64,000 nucleotides of DNA from an uncultured Alphaproteobacteria bacterium. GTDB lineage: Bacteria > Pseudomonadota > Alphaproteobacteria > HIMB59 > GCA-002718135. A program made the translations under genes and the position numbers. Below the pieces are notes generated by a model. The model had not been told where the DNA came from and did not search any database. It saw only the letters and a program-made list of their open reading frames with translations. Shown here piece after piece: positions 8,595 through 17,821 of this stretch. The stretch lies in contig CACLJX010000005.1 in the NCBI GenBank assembly GCA_902607435.1, positions 38,847-102,846 of the forward strand. Reading direction: 5' to 3'. Each line of letters opens with the position of its first letter. Position 1 is the stretch's first letter.

Positions 8595-9458
8595 ATGTCA
8601 AGAATAAACATAAAATACAATATTCCAATTTTTAAAAATAAAAAAATACTTGAACTAACAACTCTTTCAACCTCTTTTGGAGCTTGTTGTAGAAAAATAA
8701 AATTTGAAGATAATAAGCAATACGTAATTAAGGAACTTACAAATAAAAACAGTAAATATAGTTCAATATATTATGAAGGTAAAAGTCTTAAATTTATGAA
8801 TGAAAAAATTCCAAATCTGTTTCCTAAAGTTTTGTATTTAACAAATAATACTCTTGTAATGGAATTTATTAATAATGATAAAATCAAAAGCAAACTATCT
8901 GAAAAAGATTTAGCCTTTCAATTATCCAAAATTCATCAAATAAAAAATATTCATTTTGGTTATGAATTTGATCCGCCTATAGGTGGATTAAGACAACCAT
9001 CAAAATTTGATAAATCTTGGATAGATTTTTATACAAATAAAAGACTTGGAATGATTTTTGAAATAATAAATTCAACTAAACCTATGCCATCTAAAATTAA
9101 CAAAGGAATCGAAAAATTGTTGAAAAATTTAAATAATCTCATTCCAAATAACCCCCAGCCTTCTCTAATCCATGGAGATTTATGGGATGAAAATATTCTT
9201 TTTCTTAATGGCAAACTTGTTGGACTGATTGATCCTGGTATTTACTATGCTCATTCAGAAATGGAAATTGCTTATCTTCAATGGTTCAATTATGTTAGCA
9301 ATAATTTTTTTGAATATTACTCGGAATACAATCATCTTGATAAAGATTTTTTCAATTATTCAGAAATTTATCAACTATATTACAACCTTTTAAATGTTCA
9401 CCTATGGAGTAGAGATTATTTAAAAAACACAGCTAAACTTATTAAAAAGTTTAATTAA
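8595..9458 (+). CDS. Fructosamine kinase / ketosamine-3-kinase family protein
   Basis: A 287-residue small-molecule kinase of the fructosamine-3-kinase/aminoglycoside-phosphotransferase fold. Family hallmarks are the ATP-lysine region (YVIKEL), the tryptophan-rich WIDFYTNKRL segment, the catalytic loop HGDLWDENILF (about residues 193-203), and the metal-binding LIDPGIYYAHSEMEIAYLQWF. In the family it phosphorylates sugar amines (Amadori products) on protein or small molecules, as the first step of deglycation. It is divergent from the glucose-type transporter and shares its operator region, so it may be linked to sugar load. An ATG at 8585 is out of frame; the chosen ATG follows a GAGGGG ribosome site. 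Confidence 0.8.
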   Translation: MSRINIKYNIPIFKNKKILELTTLSTSFGACCRKIKFEDNKQYVIKELTNKNSKYSSIYYEGKSLKFMNEKIPNLFPKVLYLTNNTLVMEFINNDKIKSKLSEKDLAFQLSKIHQIKNIHFGYEFDPPIGGLRQPSKFDKSWIDFYTNKRLGMIFEIINSTKPMPSKINKGIEKLLKNLNNLIPNNPQPSLIHGDLWDENILFLNGKLVGLIDPGIYYAHSEMEIAYLQWFNYVSNNFFEYYSEYNHLDKDFFNYSEIYQLYYNLLNVHLWSRDYLKNTAKLIKKFN

Positions 9459-9647
9459 AATTTTTATCGTTTAAAAGTTTAAAGAGAAGCTTATATTATT
9501 TTAATAATATTTATTATTAAATCAGATGTTAATAAATATAAATCGTATTTTTAGCTTTTTTAATATAATAAAATTATATAATTAATATATTAATTTAATT
9601 GAAACTTCGTTTATATAATACAAATATTATTCTTGCAAAATAGAAAA

Positions 9648-10418
9648 ATGAAAGATTTAAGTGTAATCCTGCTGGTTGGAGGAAAAGGTACAAGGCTAGT
9701 TAGTCTTAAAGAAAAAAACAAAAAAATTCCAAAAGCTTTAAGAAAGGTAAAATCCAAAGAAATTATTTCTCATATAATGATGAATTATATAAAATATGAT
9801 TTCAAAAATTTTATATTACCTCTTGGTTATTTCAAAGATTATTTTATAAAATATTTTAATAATAAAAAAGTTATCAGCGGTAAAAAATGCAAAATTTTTT
9901 TCACTTATAAAAATTATTTAGATTCAGTAAAAAAGAATAATAACTTTATTAATATTTTACTTGTATTTACTGGATTAAATACAAATAAAGGAAATAGAAT
10001 TTTAAAAATCATTAAAAAACTTAATTTACAAGAATTTTCTATTACTTATGGAGATTGTATAGGAAATTTAAATTTAAAACAATTATTCAATATTCATAAA
10101 AAATCTAAATCCATAATGACAGTGGCAGGGACAAATCCTGATTCACAATATGGGCATTTTGTCTTTGACCAAAATAAAAAAATTATAGATTTTATCCAAA
10201 AACCAAAATTAAATAATATAGTAAATATTGGTTATTTTTTTTGCAAAAGAGAAACAGTCAAATATTTTGAAAAATATGCTGATCTAGATTTGGAAATGGG
10301 GATAATGAAAAAAATTGCAAAAAATAAAAAACTATCATTATATATACATAATGGATTTTGGAAATCAGTGGATACTTTAAAAGATTTAAAAGAAATTAAT
10401 AAACTATTATTAAAATGA
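9648..10418 (+). CDS. Sugar-nucleotide nucleotidyltransferase, glucose-1-phosphate cytidylyltransferase-like
   Basis: Predicted to activate a sugar-1-phosphate with a nucleotide, most likely CTP. The 256-residue protein has the nucleotide-binding start LLVGGKGTRL (a GGxGTRL loop), a catalytic lysine region IPKAL, the TYGDC motif and a C-terminal IHNGFWKSVDTLKDL. The TYGD and GFWxxxDTxxD pattern is characteristic of RfbF-type CTP:glucose-1-phosphate cytidylyltransferases. I use the ATG at 9648 (MKDLSVILLVGG) rather than an upstream TTG. The gene overlaps the next by 4 bases (ATGA), so they are coupled. Sequence is strongly AT-rich and Lys/Asn-rich, like the rest of this cassette. CTP specificity is supported mainly by the dehydratase neighbour. 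Confidence 0.75.
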   Translation: MKDLSVILLVGGKGTRLVSLKEKNKKIPKALRKVKSKEIISHIMMNYIKYDFKNFILPLGYFKDYFIKYFNNKKVISGKKCKIFFTYKNYLDSVKKNNNFINILLVFTGLNTNKGNRILKIIKKLNLQEFSITYGDCIGNLNLKQLFNIHKKSKSIMTVAGTNPDSQYGHFVFDQNKKIIDFIQKPKLNNIVNIGYFFCKRETVKYFEKYADLDLEMGIMKKIAKNKKLSLYIHNGFWKSVDTLKDLKEINKLLLK

Positions 10419-11386
10419 TTAATAATAAAAAAATACTAGTGACAGGCTGTTATGGTTTTATCGCTCAACATTTAATATATAAATTGCTTAATAAAAATAA
10501 TTTTATTATTGGTGTGGATAATAAAAAAAATTATAATAAAATATTTAATATAAATAATAACAATAAAAATTATATTGTCCTGAAAGGAGATATTAGAAAT
10601 AAAACTTTTGTTAAAAAAATTTTTAAGAAATATAAGCTAGATATATGTTACCATTTAGCTGCTATTACTCAAGTTTTGGATTCAAATAAATCACCTATAA
10701 AAACATTTAATACAAATATTATAGGAACAATTAATTTGTTAGAGAATATGAAAAACACTCAACCTAATTTAAAATTTATTTTTAGTTCAAGTGATAAAGC
10801 CTATGGAGAAACAAAAAAACTACCTTATAAAGAATATTCTCCTCTAAATTCATTAAATCCATACGACTCTTCAAAAGCTTCTGCAGATATTATTTCAAGA
10901 ACATATGCCAAATCTTTTGGATTAGACATTTGTGTTACTAGATTTGTAAACGTTTATGGCCCTGGTGATGTTAATTGGCAAAGAATTGTTCCAGGTACAA
11001 TAAAAAGCCTAATTAACAACATAAAACCTGTGCTCAGATCTGATGGCAATTATTTAAGAGATTTTCTATATATTGATGATGTTATAAATGGATATCTTTT
11101 AATAGGAAAAAACATGATCTTAAATAATGACAAGTTAAGAGGTAAAGCTATTAATTTTGGATCTGGAAAACCAATAAAAGTTATTAATATTGTAAAAAAA
11201 ATATTAAAAATATTTAATAAAAAACAAAATTTTTATATTATAAAAAATATAGCAATAAACGAAATTAAAGATCAATATTCTTCCTACAATCTTGCAAATA
11301 AATTAATAAAATGGTCACCAAGAATTTCAATTAATACTGGTCTATCAAAATGTGTTAAATGGTATGTAAAATCATTTAAAAATTAA
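10415..11386 (+). CDS. NAD-dependent sugar-nucleotide dehydratase, CDP-glucose 4,6-dehydratase-like
   Basis: Short-chain dehydrogenase/reductase of the extended sugar-nucleotide family, 323 residues. The N-terminal NAD motif is VTGCYGFIAQHL (GxxGxxA/G), followed by the AAITQV motif, the active-site FSSSDKAYG and the YDSSKASAD (YxxxK) catalytic pair. The SSDKAYG and YGPGDVNWQRIVPGTI motifs are those of CDP-glucose 4,6-dehydratase (RfbG), which makes CDP-4-keto-6-deoxyglucose. Together with the upstream cytidylyltransferase it gives the first two steps of a CDP-deoxysugar pathway. dTDP- or GDP-linked alternatives cannot be excluded from sequence alone. Confidence 0.78.
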   Translation: MINNKKILVTGCYGFIAQHLIYKLLNKNNFIIGVDNKKNYNKIFNINNNNKNYIVLKGDIRNKTFVKKIFKKYKLDICYHLAAITQVLDSNKSPIKTFNTNIIGTINLLENMKNTQPNLKFIFSSSDKAYGETKKLPYKEYSPLNSLNPYDSSKASADIISRTYAKSFGLDICVTRFVNVYGPGDVNWQRIVPGTIKSLINNIKPVLRSDGNYLRDFLYIDDVINGYLLIGKNMILNNDKLRGKAINFGSGKPIKVINIVKKILKIFNKKQNFYIIKNIAINEIKDQYSSYNLANKLIKWSPRISINTGLSKCVKWYVKSFKN

Positions 11387-11419
11387 TATTACTTTATTGT
11401 TTAAAATAAAAAAATAGAT

Positions 11420-12277
11420 TTACTTTAATCCATAGTCATTAAAGAAATTATGATACCATTTCAATGTGCAATATAAATTATCTGCAAAATCACTTTTATT
11501 ATATTTTGAAAAATCACTATCTAAAACAATTGTATTATTTAATTTGCCAAGCAATTTAAAAATATTTGAAACTGTTGATTTATGATATTTTATTTTTTTA
11601 TATGATTTATTAATTGAAGGATTTTTTATCATTGCTTCTATAAAATTAATAAGATCAAAAACATAAGTTAATTTTAACGATTTATTTTTATTATTAGCAT
11701 TAAAATAAAATTCTTTATTTTCACAAAAATTTTTACAAATAGAAGGTATTAATCTCAAAAAGTTCATATCTCCAGGACCAAAAATATTATTTAACTTTAT
11801 GATATGTATATTCATATTGTATATTTTATTATAAAGTTTTTGAACTTTTTCTGATGAGTATTTCGACAAGCTATACAGACTTCTTTTATTGTTATCAATT
11901 TCAGTACTTGTAAAATGATAAATTATTATTTTTCTTTTCAAAATCCTGACTGATTCAATTATATTGATAAATCCGAATAAATTTAAATCGAAAATATTTT
12001 TTATAGATTCGTTATTTCTAATTGTGTTATCATTGTTAGCTATAAAATTAATTATAATGTCAAAATTTTCTTTCTTTAGAAAATTAAATACTTGACTGTG
12101 ATTTCTTAAATCTATCTTTTTATAATTGTATCTTTTTCCTATAAATTTCTTTTCAGGTAATTTTGAATAATAAGTAGCAATAATATTATGGAATTTTGTT
12201 TTCTTAAGAAAATTTTTTCCTATAAAGCTATTTGCCCCTAAGACTAATAATTTTTTATTTTTATAATTTGAAAGCAA
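11420..12277 (-). CDS. NAD(P)-dependent sugar-nucleotide epimerase/reductase
   Basis: A 285-residue extended SDR protein. It has the nucleotide loop VLGANSFIGKNF, a TSTE segment in place of the usual catalytic Ser/Thr, the YSLSK (YxxxK) catalytic pair and a NNIFGPGDMNFLRLIPS segment resembling that in the adjacent dehydratase. It probably reduces or epimerises the 4-keto sugar nucleotide made by that pathway. The start overlaps the end of the upstream methyltransferase by 17 bases, so both belong to one minus-strand operon that converges on the dehydratase gene. The precise reaction is inference. Confidence 0.72.
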   Translation of the reverse strand: MLSNYKNKKLLVLGANSFIGKNFLKKTKFHNIIATYYSKLPEKKFIGKRYNYKKIDLRNHSQVFNFLKKENFDIIINFIANNDNTIRNNESIKNIFDLNLFGFINIIESVRILKRKIIIYHFTSTEIDNNKRSLYSLSKYSSEKVQKLYNKIYNMNIHIIKLNNIFGPGDMNFLRLIPSICKNFCENKEFYFNANNKNKSLKLTYVFDLINFIEAMIKNPSINKSYKKIKYHKSTVSNIFKLLGKLNNTIVLDSDFSKYNKSDFADNLYCTLKWYHNFFNDYGLK

Positions 12278-13538
12278 AATCAGATAAGTTTCTTTTTAAA
12301 TAATGTTTGTAATTTGATTTATCAACAATATGTAGCAAAGGTAAGGGAAAAATTAATTTACCGCCTTTTTTAATAAAAGTTATTTCTTGACTGATAACTT
12401 CTTTTCTAAAAGGCCAAATTAATACAAATAAATAATTACATCTTAGTTTTCGCATTTTTTCTTTTGAGATAATTTTAATCCTTGAACCAGGTGTAATTTT
12501 TTTTAATTTAAAAGGATTTTGATCGCAGATATACTGTAAGAGTTTGTTATCAATTTTCGAATAATTTAAAACAATATTACCTTTAGTTGATGCACCGTAA
12601 CCAATAACAGTCTTCTTATTTTCTTTTAAAATATTTAAATATTCTCTAATTATCTTAGAAGAATTTTCCATTCTTGATGAAAAACTACTTAAATCATTTT
12701 CATGATATAATTTTGCTTCTTTCTTTATTATTTCTTCTATCTTTTTTTTATTAGATTTTAACTTAGAACTAATTTTTGAGCAAATTATATTAAAACTTCC
12801 TCCATTTATTTCATTAAAGGAAACATCTAATATTTTGATTTTTGCCTTAAGTAAAATTTTTCTTAGCATTGTCAAATCATAATAAGTTACATGTTCATGA
12901 CAAATTTGATCATATGTCATATTTTGAATTAGCAAAGGCAAATATGATAATTCAAGATTCCAAATACCATTTTGTTTTAAGAGTTTGGTTATGTCTTTGC
13001 AAAATTTTAGAGGATCTTCTATGTCATAGAACATCGCATATGAAGTAATGATATCAAATTTGAGATTCGGATATTTATTATAAATTTTATCATATGAAAA
13101 AAAATCACTGATGAGATTAGAATCGTTTTTTTTGTACTTTTTTAAAAATCGATCACCAGATGGATCAATTCCTAACTTAAAAACATTTTTTTTATAGAAA
13201 CTTAAAAAGGTACCATCATTACTTCCAATATCTAAAACAGAAATATCACCTTTAGATTTTATATATTTTATCAAATTGTTAAATTCTAATTTTAAATGAC
13301 TTACCATTAATTTACTTAAACTTGAATTATAACCATAATCACTTCCATACATTTTATTAATACTGGCAGAATGTTTGAGTTGAATTAAATTACATTTTTT
13401 ACATTTAATTAAAATTAGTTTTCCTTTAGGTGGATCTTTTGAGCCTATATTAGGAAAAACTCCACTGAGAGGTTGATTTCCTAAGTCAACTATTTCATTA
13501 AATTTAGTACTTTTACAAAATCTACATTTTTTAATCAT
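12261..13538 (-). CDS. Sugar-nucleotide C-methyltransferase-like SAM-dependent methyltransferase
   Basis: A 425-residue, three-part methyltransferase: an N-terminal zinc-binding module with paired cysteines (CRFC near residue 5 and CKKC near residue 47), a central Rossmann SAM domain with the glycine motif DIGSNDGTFLSF (about residues 99-110) and a C-terminal domain with GYGASTKGN. This architecture is that of TylC3/NovU-like enzymes that add a C-methyl group to a keto-sugar nucleotide. In this cassette the natural substrate would be CDP-4-keto-6-deoxyhexose. It is divergent from the glycosyltransferase gene (121 bases apart). The methyl position and nucleotide are not readable from the sequence. 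Confidence 0.78.
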   Translation of the reverse strand: MIKKCRFCKSTKFNEIVDLGNQPLSGVFPNIGSKDPPKGKLILIKCKKCNLIQLKHSASINKMYGSDYGYNSSLSKLMVSHLKLEFNNLIKYIKSKGDISVLDIGSNDGTFLSFYKKNVFKLGIDPSGDRFLKKYKKNDSNLISDFFSYDKIYNKYPNLKFDIITSYAMFYDIEDPLKFCKDITKLLKQNGIWNLELSYLPLLIQNMTYDQICHEHVTYYDLTMLRKILLKAKIKILDVSFNEINGGSFNIICSKISSKLKSNKKKIEEIIKKEAKLYHENDLSSFSSRMENSSKIIREYLNILKENKKTVIGYGASTKGNIVLNYSKIDNKLLQYICDQNPFKLKKITPGSRIKIISKEKMRKLRCNYLFVLIWPFRKEVISQEITFIKKGGKLIFPLPLLHIVDKSNYKHYLKRNLSDFAFKL

Positions 13539-13659
13539 ATAAAATTTTTGAGATTCATAATATTTATTGTTAAATACACAATATTAAATTGTTTATTTTA
13601 TTAAAGAAAGTAATTAAATATATCAATAATCATATATATTAAAAAAATATAAATTTTCA

Positions 13660-14379
13660 ATGAAAACTAAATTATCTATCATTGTATGCTGTAGAAATGA
13701 AAGAGCCACAATAGAACAAATATTAGATAAAATTAACAAATTAACATTAACTCGACCTTGGAAAAAAGAAATTATAATTGTTGACAACTGCTCAACAGAT
13801 GGAACAAAGGAAATATTATCTAAAATTAATAAAGAAGATACTAGAGTAATTTTTCAAAAGAAAAATATTGGCAAAGGTCATTCATTAAAAATTGGTTTTA
13901 AGCATTGTACGGGCCAATTTGTAATTCCACAAGACAGTGATCTTGAATATGATCCTGCGGATATTAAAAACATTTTAGACTTTGCATTAAAAAATAGTTA
14001 TGATTTTGTGATTGGTACTAGATTTAAAAAAGATAAACGATTTCATAAATATTGGATAAATGAATTTGGTGCAAATGTTCTTACGTTTCTTTTCAATAAT
14101 CTTTACAAAACAAACTTTTCTGATGTTGCTTCTTGCTATAAATTAATGAAACGAGATTTATTAAAAAATTTTAAACTAAATTGTAATGGTTTTGATCTTG
14201 ATTACGAATTATGTGCAAAATTTAGTAAAATGAAATCAACAGCAGGAGAAATTAAAATAAATTATTATCCAAGAAGTTTTCAAGAAGGAAGAAAAACAAT
14301 ATTTAAAAAAAACAACATTTATATTGATGGATTCAAGGGTTTAATTGTTATGATAAAAGAAAGGTTTTTTATAAAATAA
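13660..14379 (+). CDS. Family 2 glycosyltransferase (polyprenyl-phosphate sugar synthase-like)
   Basis: A 239-residue GT-A glycosyltransferase of family 2. The nucleotide-sugar site appears as SIIVCCRNERATIEQIL, DNCSTDGTKEIL and the metal-binding acidic motif DSDLEYDP (about residues 92-99), similar to dolichyl-phosphate mannose synthases. It has no C-terminal membrane segments, unlike DPM synthases with GtrA partners, so it may work from the cytoplasm on a lipid carrier. It closes the sugar cassette and is followed by the tRNA gene on the opposite strand. The sugar transferred is unknown. Confidence 0.8.
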   Translation: MKTKLSIIVCCRNERATIEQILDKINKLTLTRPWKKEIIIVDNCSTDGTKEILSKINKEDTRVIFQKKNIGKGHSLKIGFKHCTGQFVIPQDSDLEYDPADIKNILDFALKNSYDFVIGTRFKKDKRFHKYWINEFGANVLTFLFNNLYKTNFSDVASCYKLMKRDLLKNFKLNCNGFDLDYELCAKFSKMKSTAGEIKINYYPRSFQEGRKTIFKKNNIYIDGFKGLIVMIKERFFIK

Positions 14380-14431
14380 AAAAAATTTTTTCTTCTGGAT
14401 TAAATAACTCTATCTCCAACCACAAGAAATA

Positions 14432-14508
14432 TGGTGGGCCCTCGAGGATTCGAACCTCGGACCACTCCGTTATGAGCGGAGCGCTCTAACCAACTGAGCT
14501 AAGGGCCC
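14432..14508 (-). tRNA. tRNA with CAU anticodon (Ile2 or elongator Met)
   Basis: The minus strand folds as a complete cloverleaf: acceptor GGGCCCT with its partner AGGGCCC, D arm TAGCTCAGTTGGTTAGAG, anticodon stem CTCCG/CGGAG around loop CTCATAA, T arm with GGTTCGAATCC, and an encoded 3' CCA. The anticodon is CAU. Pairs C4-G69 and C5-G68 are those described as favouring lysidine modification by TilS, so an isoleucine-2 tRNA is plausible; elongator methionine cannot be excluded. It is next to the AT-rich sugar cassette. Confidence 0.93.
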
Positions 14509-14520
14509 AAAAATATAGGG

Positions 14521-14549
14521 TTAATATACACCTTAAACTAAAGTTTCAA
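14521..14549 (-). promoter_or_regulatory. Likely sigma-70 promoter of the tRNA
   Basis: On the minus strand TTGAAA (14549-14544) and TATTAA (14526-14521) are separated by 17 bases and lie just upstream of the mature tRNA 5' end. Match to the consensus is moderate. The rest of the 270-base gap up to 14779 is AT-rich, with nothing else I recognise. Confidence 0.45.
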
Positions 14550-14779
14550 TTATATATTTTGACAGATTATTAATTTAATTTTTTTATAAAACTTGTTAAT
14601 TTTCTAATATTTCGGAAGTTATAGTAAAATAAAAACAATTTTCTTCATGCTGCGTTACATTCCGTCTTATTATATAATATATGAAAATCTATAATATGTT
14701 TTATTAAAACGTTGAAAATCATTAACTCCCTAATTTCTTCATATGTTATCTTTCAATATTAATTTTTACTAATTTAAAA

Positions 14780-15607
14780 TTAAATATTTATTTTCAAAAG
14801 ATCTTTTCCAATAACGGGATTTTTACCAAAATCTTTTTTTACTATATCAATTAATTTTTTTTCGTTAAATCTTGTGGGTACAAAATGAGTTAATATTAAT
14901 TTTTTACATCTACTTATTTTAGCAATTTTCCCTACAGCGCTTGACACAGTATGATAATTTTTAACATTGTGTAATGTTTGTTTGGATCTCATTTTGGTAA
15001 TTGATTTCATTTCTCCTTCAATAAATACTTCATGAAGAAGCACATCAGTTGCTTGAGCATATTTCATTAAATTATCACAAGGTTTAGTATCTCCACTAAT
15101 AGTCAATTTTTTATTTTTGTGATAAAAATTAAAACCATAAGCATATTTCACGGGTTTGTGATCAACTTCAAAATATTCTATAACAAGATCTTTAATCTTT
15201 ATTTTACCGTAATTATTAAATTCTTTAACTTTAATATCAAAGGCTTTAATTGAAGATCTTTTTTCATATTTTATTCTTTGTTTTCTCTCATCATACCAAG
15301 CCTTCATAGTTAAGCGTAAAAATTTTTTTGTACCTTTTGGTCCATATACTAACCATGGTTTTGTTCTATAAGAATGCCAACTTGAAATAATCAGCTGATA
15401 TATATCTATTACATGATCTGAGTGCAAATGAGTAAGAAACAAGGCATCGATATTTGCACTAGAAAACTTTGCTTGTTCTAATCTTTGTGTAACACCAGAG
15501 CCACAATCAATTAAAATTATAGATTTTTGTGTATTAACTAAATTAGATGGTCCAAATCTTTTATGATCAACTTTAGGGCACCCAGTACCAAGCAAAGTTA
15601 ATTGCAT
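14780..15607 (-). CDS. MBL-fold metallo-hydrolase, RNase Z / arylsulfatase-like group
   Basis: A 275-residue metallo-beta-lactamase-fold protein. It has the opening LTLLGTGCP, the metal-binding motif THLHSDHVID (about residues 59-68), the later SGDTKPCDNL ligand and terminal LTHF histidine. RNase Z enzymes and AtsA-like hydrolases share these motifs; the absence of a clear RNase Z exosite arm keeps me from naming it rnz. The start codon overlaps the rpoD stop (TAATG type junction), so it is read with the rpoD operon. It could take part in tRNA 3' processing or be a general phosphodiesterase. Confidence 0.75.
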   Translation of the reverse strand: MQLTLLGTGCPKVDHKRFGPSNLVNTQKSIILIDCGSGVTQRLEQAKFSSANIDALFLTHLHSDHVIDIYQLIISSWHSYRTKPWLVYGPKGTKKFLRLTMKAWYDERKQRIKYEKRSSIKAFDIKVKEFNNYGKIKIKDLVIEYFEVDHKPVKYAYGFNFYHKNKKLTISGDTKPCDNLMKYAQATDVLLHEVFIEGEMKSITKMRSKQTLHNVKNYHTVSSAVGKIAKISRCKKLILTHFVPTRFNEKKLIDIVKKDFGKNPVIGKDLLKINI

Positions 15608-17814
15608 TATTCATCAAGAAAAGTTTTAAGCTTTCTTGCTCTTGTTGGATGTTTTAGTTTTCTGAGAGCTTTGGCTTCTATTTGTCTAATACGCTCTCTT
15701 GTTACACTAAATTGTTGTCCTACCTCTTCTAAAGTATGATCACTATTCATTCCAATGCCAAATCTCATTCTTAACACTCTTTCTTCTCTTGGAGTAAGAG
15801 ATGATAATATTCTTGTTGTAGTATCCCTTAAAGAGCTTTTGACTGCAGCCTCAATTGGAATTAAAGCATTACTATCTTCTATAAAATCTCCCAAGGAGCT
15901 ATCTTCTTCATCCCCTACAGGTGTTTCTAAACTAATTGGCTCTTTTGCAATTTTTAAAACTTTTTTTACTTTGTCAACTGGCATATGTAATCTATCTGCT
16001 AGTTCATTGGATGTTGGTTCACGACCTATCTCTGACATAATTTGTCGAGTTGTTCTTACAATTTTATTGATTGTTTCTATCATATGAACTGGTATCCTAA
16101 TAGTCCTTGCCTGATCAGCAATCGATCTTGTAATTGCCTGACGTATCCACCAAGTGGCATATGTAGAAAATTTATAACCTCTTCGATATTCAAATTTATC
16201 AACAGCTTTCATTAGCCCTATATTTCCTTCTTGAATAAGATCTAGAAATTGCAATCCTCTATTTGTATACTTTTTTGCAATAGAAATTACCAAACGTAAA
16301 TTAGATTCAATCATTTCCTTTTTTGCTCTATTTGCAGATCGTTCACCTTGTTGGACTGTTGAGACTATTCTTCTAAAATCTTTTAATGGTAATTCTGTTG
16401 CAGATTGAATTTCATTAATTTCTGAAATTAATTTGTTAATTTCTAAATGATTTTTATTAACAAATTTTTCCCAATTTTTATCATTTAACAACAATAAAGA
16501 TTGAATCCAATTTTTTTTAAAATCAAAATTTAAATAATTTTCAATAAATGATTCTCTACTAACTCCAGAAGAAACTGACATCCGTAACATTTTTCCTTCT
16601 CTAAAAAGAAGTTTCTTGTTTAGCTCATATAAACTTTCCATTAAAGCTTCGATAGTTAAGGAATTAAAATGAACTTCTTTCATTAAAACAATCATTTCTT
16701 TTTTAACTTTTTTGTATTTTTTTTCATTTAACGAATATCTTTTAATATTTTTTTTATCAGTAGATACTAAATCCTGACTATATTTTTTTAATTTTTTAAA
16801 TTGTCTTGTTATCTCATCAAAATCCTTTAGTACTTTTGGTTTTAATTTTTCTTCCATAGCTGCCAAAGAAACATTTAAACTATCCTCTTCATTTTCTTCT
16901 TTATCTTCTTTATCTTCTGGATCTTCTTCTGCAATTTCAGTATTTAAGTCTTTATTTTTTGTCGATTTTTCATCTATATTTTTAATTACTTGCTTTTCTT
17001 TTTTATTATTTTCTATAATTTTTAAAGTATTTTCAATTTTAGAATCGCCAATATCCGACATATCGTAGGTCTGTTCAAGATCAACTATATCTCTTAAAAG
17101 CATTGTTCCTTCTTTAATTGAATCTTTCCAATTAATAATAGATCTAATTGTCAAAGGACTTTCACAAATTGCCCCTATCATTTTTTCTCTACCTGCTTCG
17201 ATTCTTTTAGCTATTGCAATTTCACCTTCTCTGCTAAGCAGTTCAACTGATCCCATATCTCTCAAATATAACCTAACAGGATCATCAGTTTTACCAGTTT
17301 GTTTCTTTTCTTCTTTGTTATTTTCTTCAGTTGCTTTGTCTGATGCTGCTTCTATATTTTTTTTAGCTTCACTCTCAGATAAAACTGTTATTTTGTGCTT
17401 CTTTAAAAAATTTTCAATTTTAGTAACATTTTCTGGTATTCTAAATTTTTTTGGAATCCCTTTTTCAATAATTTTTTTAGTATAAATTCCTTTGATTTTA
17501 TACTTTTCAATTAATTTGGTGACAATATCTTTAATAATATTATCAAATTGAACAGAAATTTTAATTTTTTGTTTCGGTAGTTTTTTTTGTTTTGTTGTTT
17601 TTTTTAATGATTTTTTCTTAACAATCTTGTTTTTATTTAATACTCTTGATTTTTTTTTTGATAAAATATTTTTTTTTACAATTACTTTAATAGATTTTTT
17701 TTTCTTTGTTGTCTGTTTATTGCTTAGATTAATAGAAGTTTTTTTCTTAATTAATTTTTTTTTAATTTTTTTATTTTTTATTTTTAAAGGCTTAATATTT
17801 TTTTTTACTGGCAT
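15607..17814 (-). CDS. rpoD: RNA polymerase primary sigma factor RpoD (sigma-70)
   Basis: The housekeeping sigma factor, 735 residues. The conserved order is visible: region 1.2 ([20 protein letters not shown], from about residue 183), region 2 with [20 protein letters not shown] and the -10 helix [17 protein letters not shown], region 3, and region 4.2 with the -35 helix [20 protein letters not shown]. The first about 75 residues are extraordinarily rich in lysine (runs such as [17 protein letters not shown]) and are longer than in typical members. A very acidic stretch (about residues 300-320) sits in the non-conserved region. It lies in the classical yqeY-dnaG-rpoD order, 7 bases after dnaG. 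Confidence 0.97.
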   Translation of the reverse strand: MPVKKNIKPLKIKNKKIKKKLIKKKTSINLSNKQTTKKKKSIKVIVKKNILSKKKSRVLNKNKIVKKKSLKKTTKQKKLPKQKIKISVQFDNIIKDIVTKLIEKYKIKGIYTKKIIEKGIPKKFRIPENVTKIENFLKKHKITVLSESEAKKNIEAASDKATEENNKEEKKQTGKTDDPVRLYLRDMGSVELLSREGEIAIAKRIEAGREKMIGAICESPLTIRSIINWKDSIKEGTMLLRDIVDLEQTYDMSDIGDSKIENTLKIIENNKKEKQVIKNIDEKSTKNKDLNTEIAEEDPEDKEDKEENEEDSLNVSLAAMEEKLKPKVLKDFDEITRQFKKLKKYSQDLVSTDKKNIKRYSLNEKKYKKVKKEMIVLMKEVHFNSLTIEALMESLYELNKKLLFREGKMLRMSVSSGVSRESFIENYLNFDFKKNWIQSLLLLNDKNWEKFVNKNHLEINKLISEINEIQSATELPLKDFRRIVSTVQQGERSANRAKKEMIESNLRLVISIAKKYTNRGLQFLDLIQEGNIGLMKAVDKFEYRRGYKFSTYATWWIRQAITRSIADQARTIRIPVHMIETINKIVRTTRQIMSEIGREPTSNELADRLHMPVDKVKKVLKIAKEPISLETPVGDEEDSSLGDFIEDSNALIPIEAAVKSSLRDTTTRILSSLTPREERVLRMRFGIGMNSDHTLEEVGQQFSVTRERIRQIEAKALRKLKHPTRARKLKTFLDE

Positions 17815-17821
17815 TACTATT

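Noticed and set aside
9459..9647. Possible small gene between the kinase-like gene and the sugar cassette
   Set aside because: Only AT-rich sequence with frequent stops and no ribosome site.
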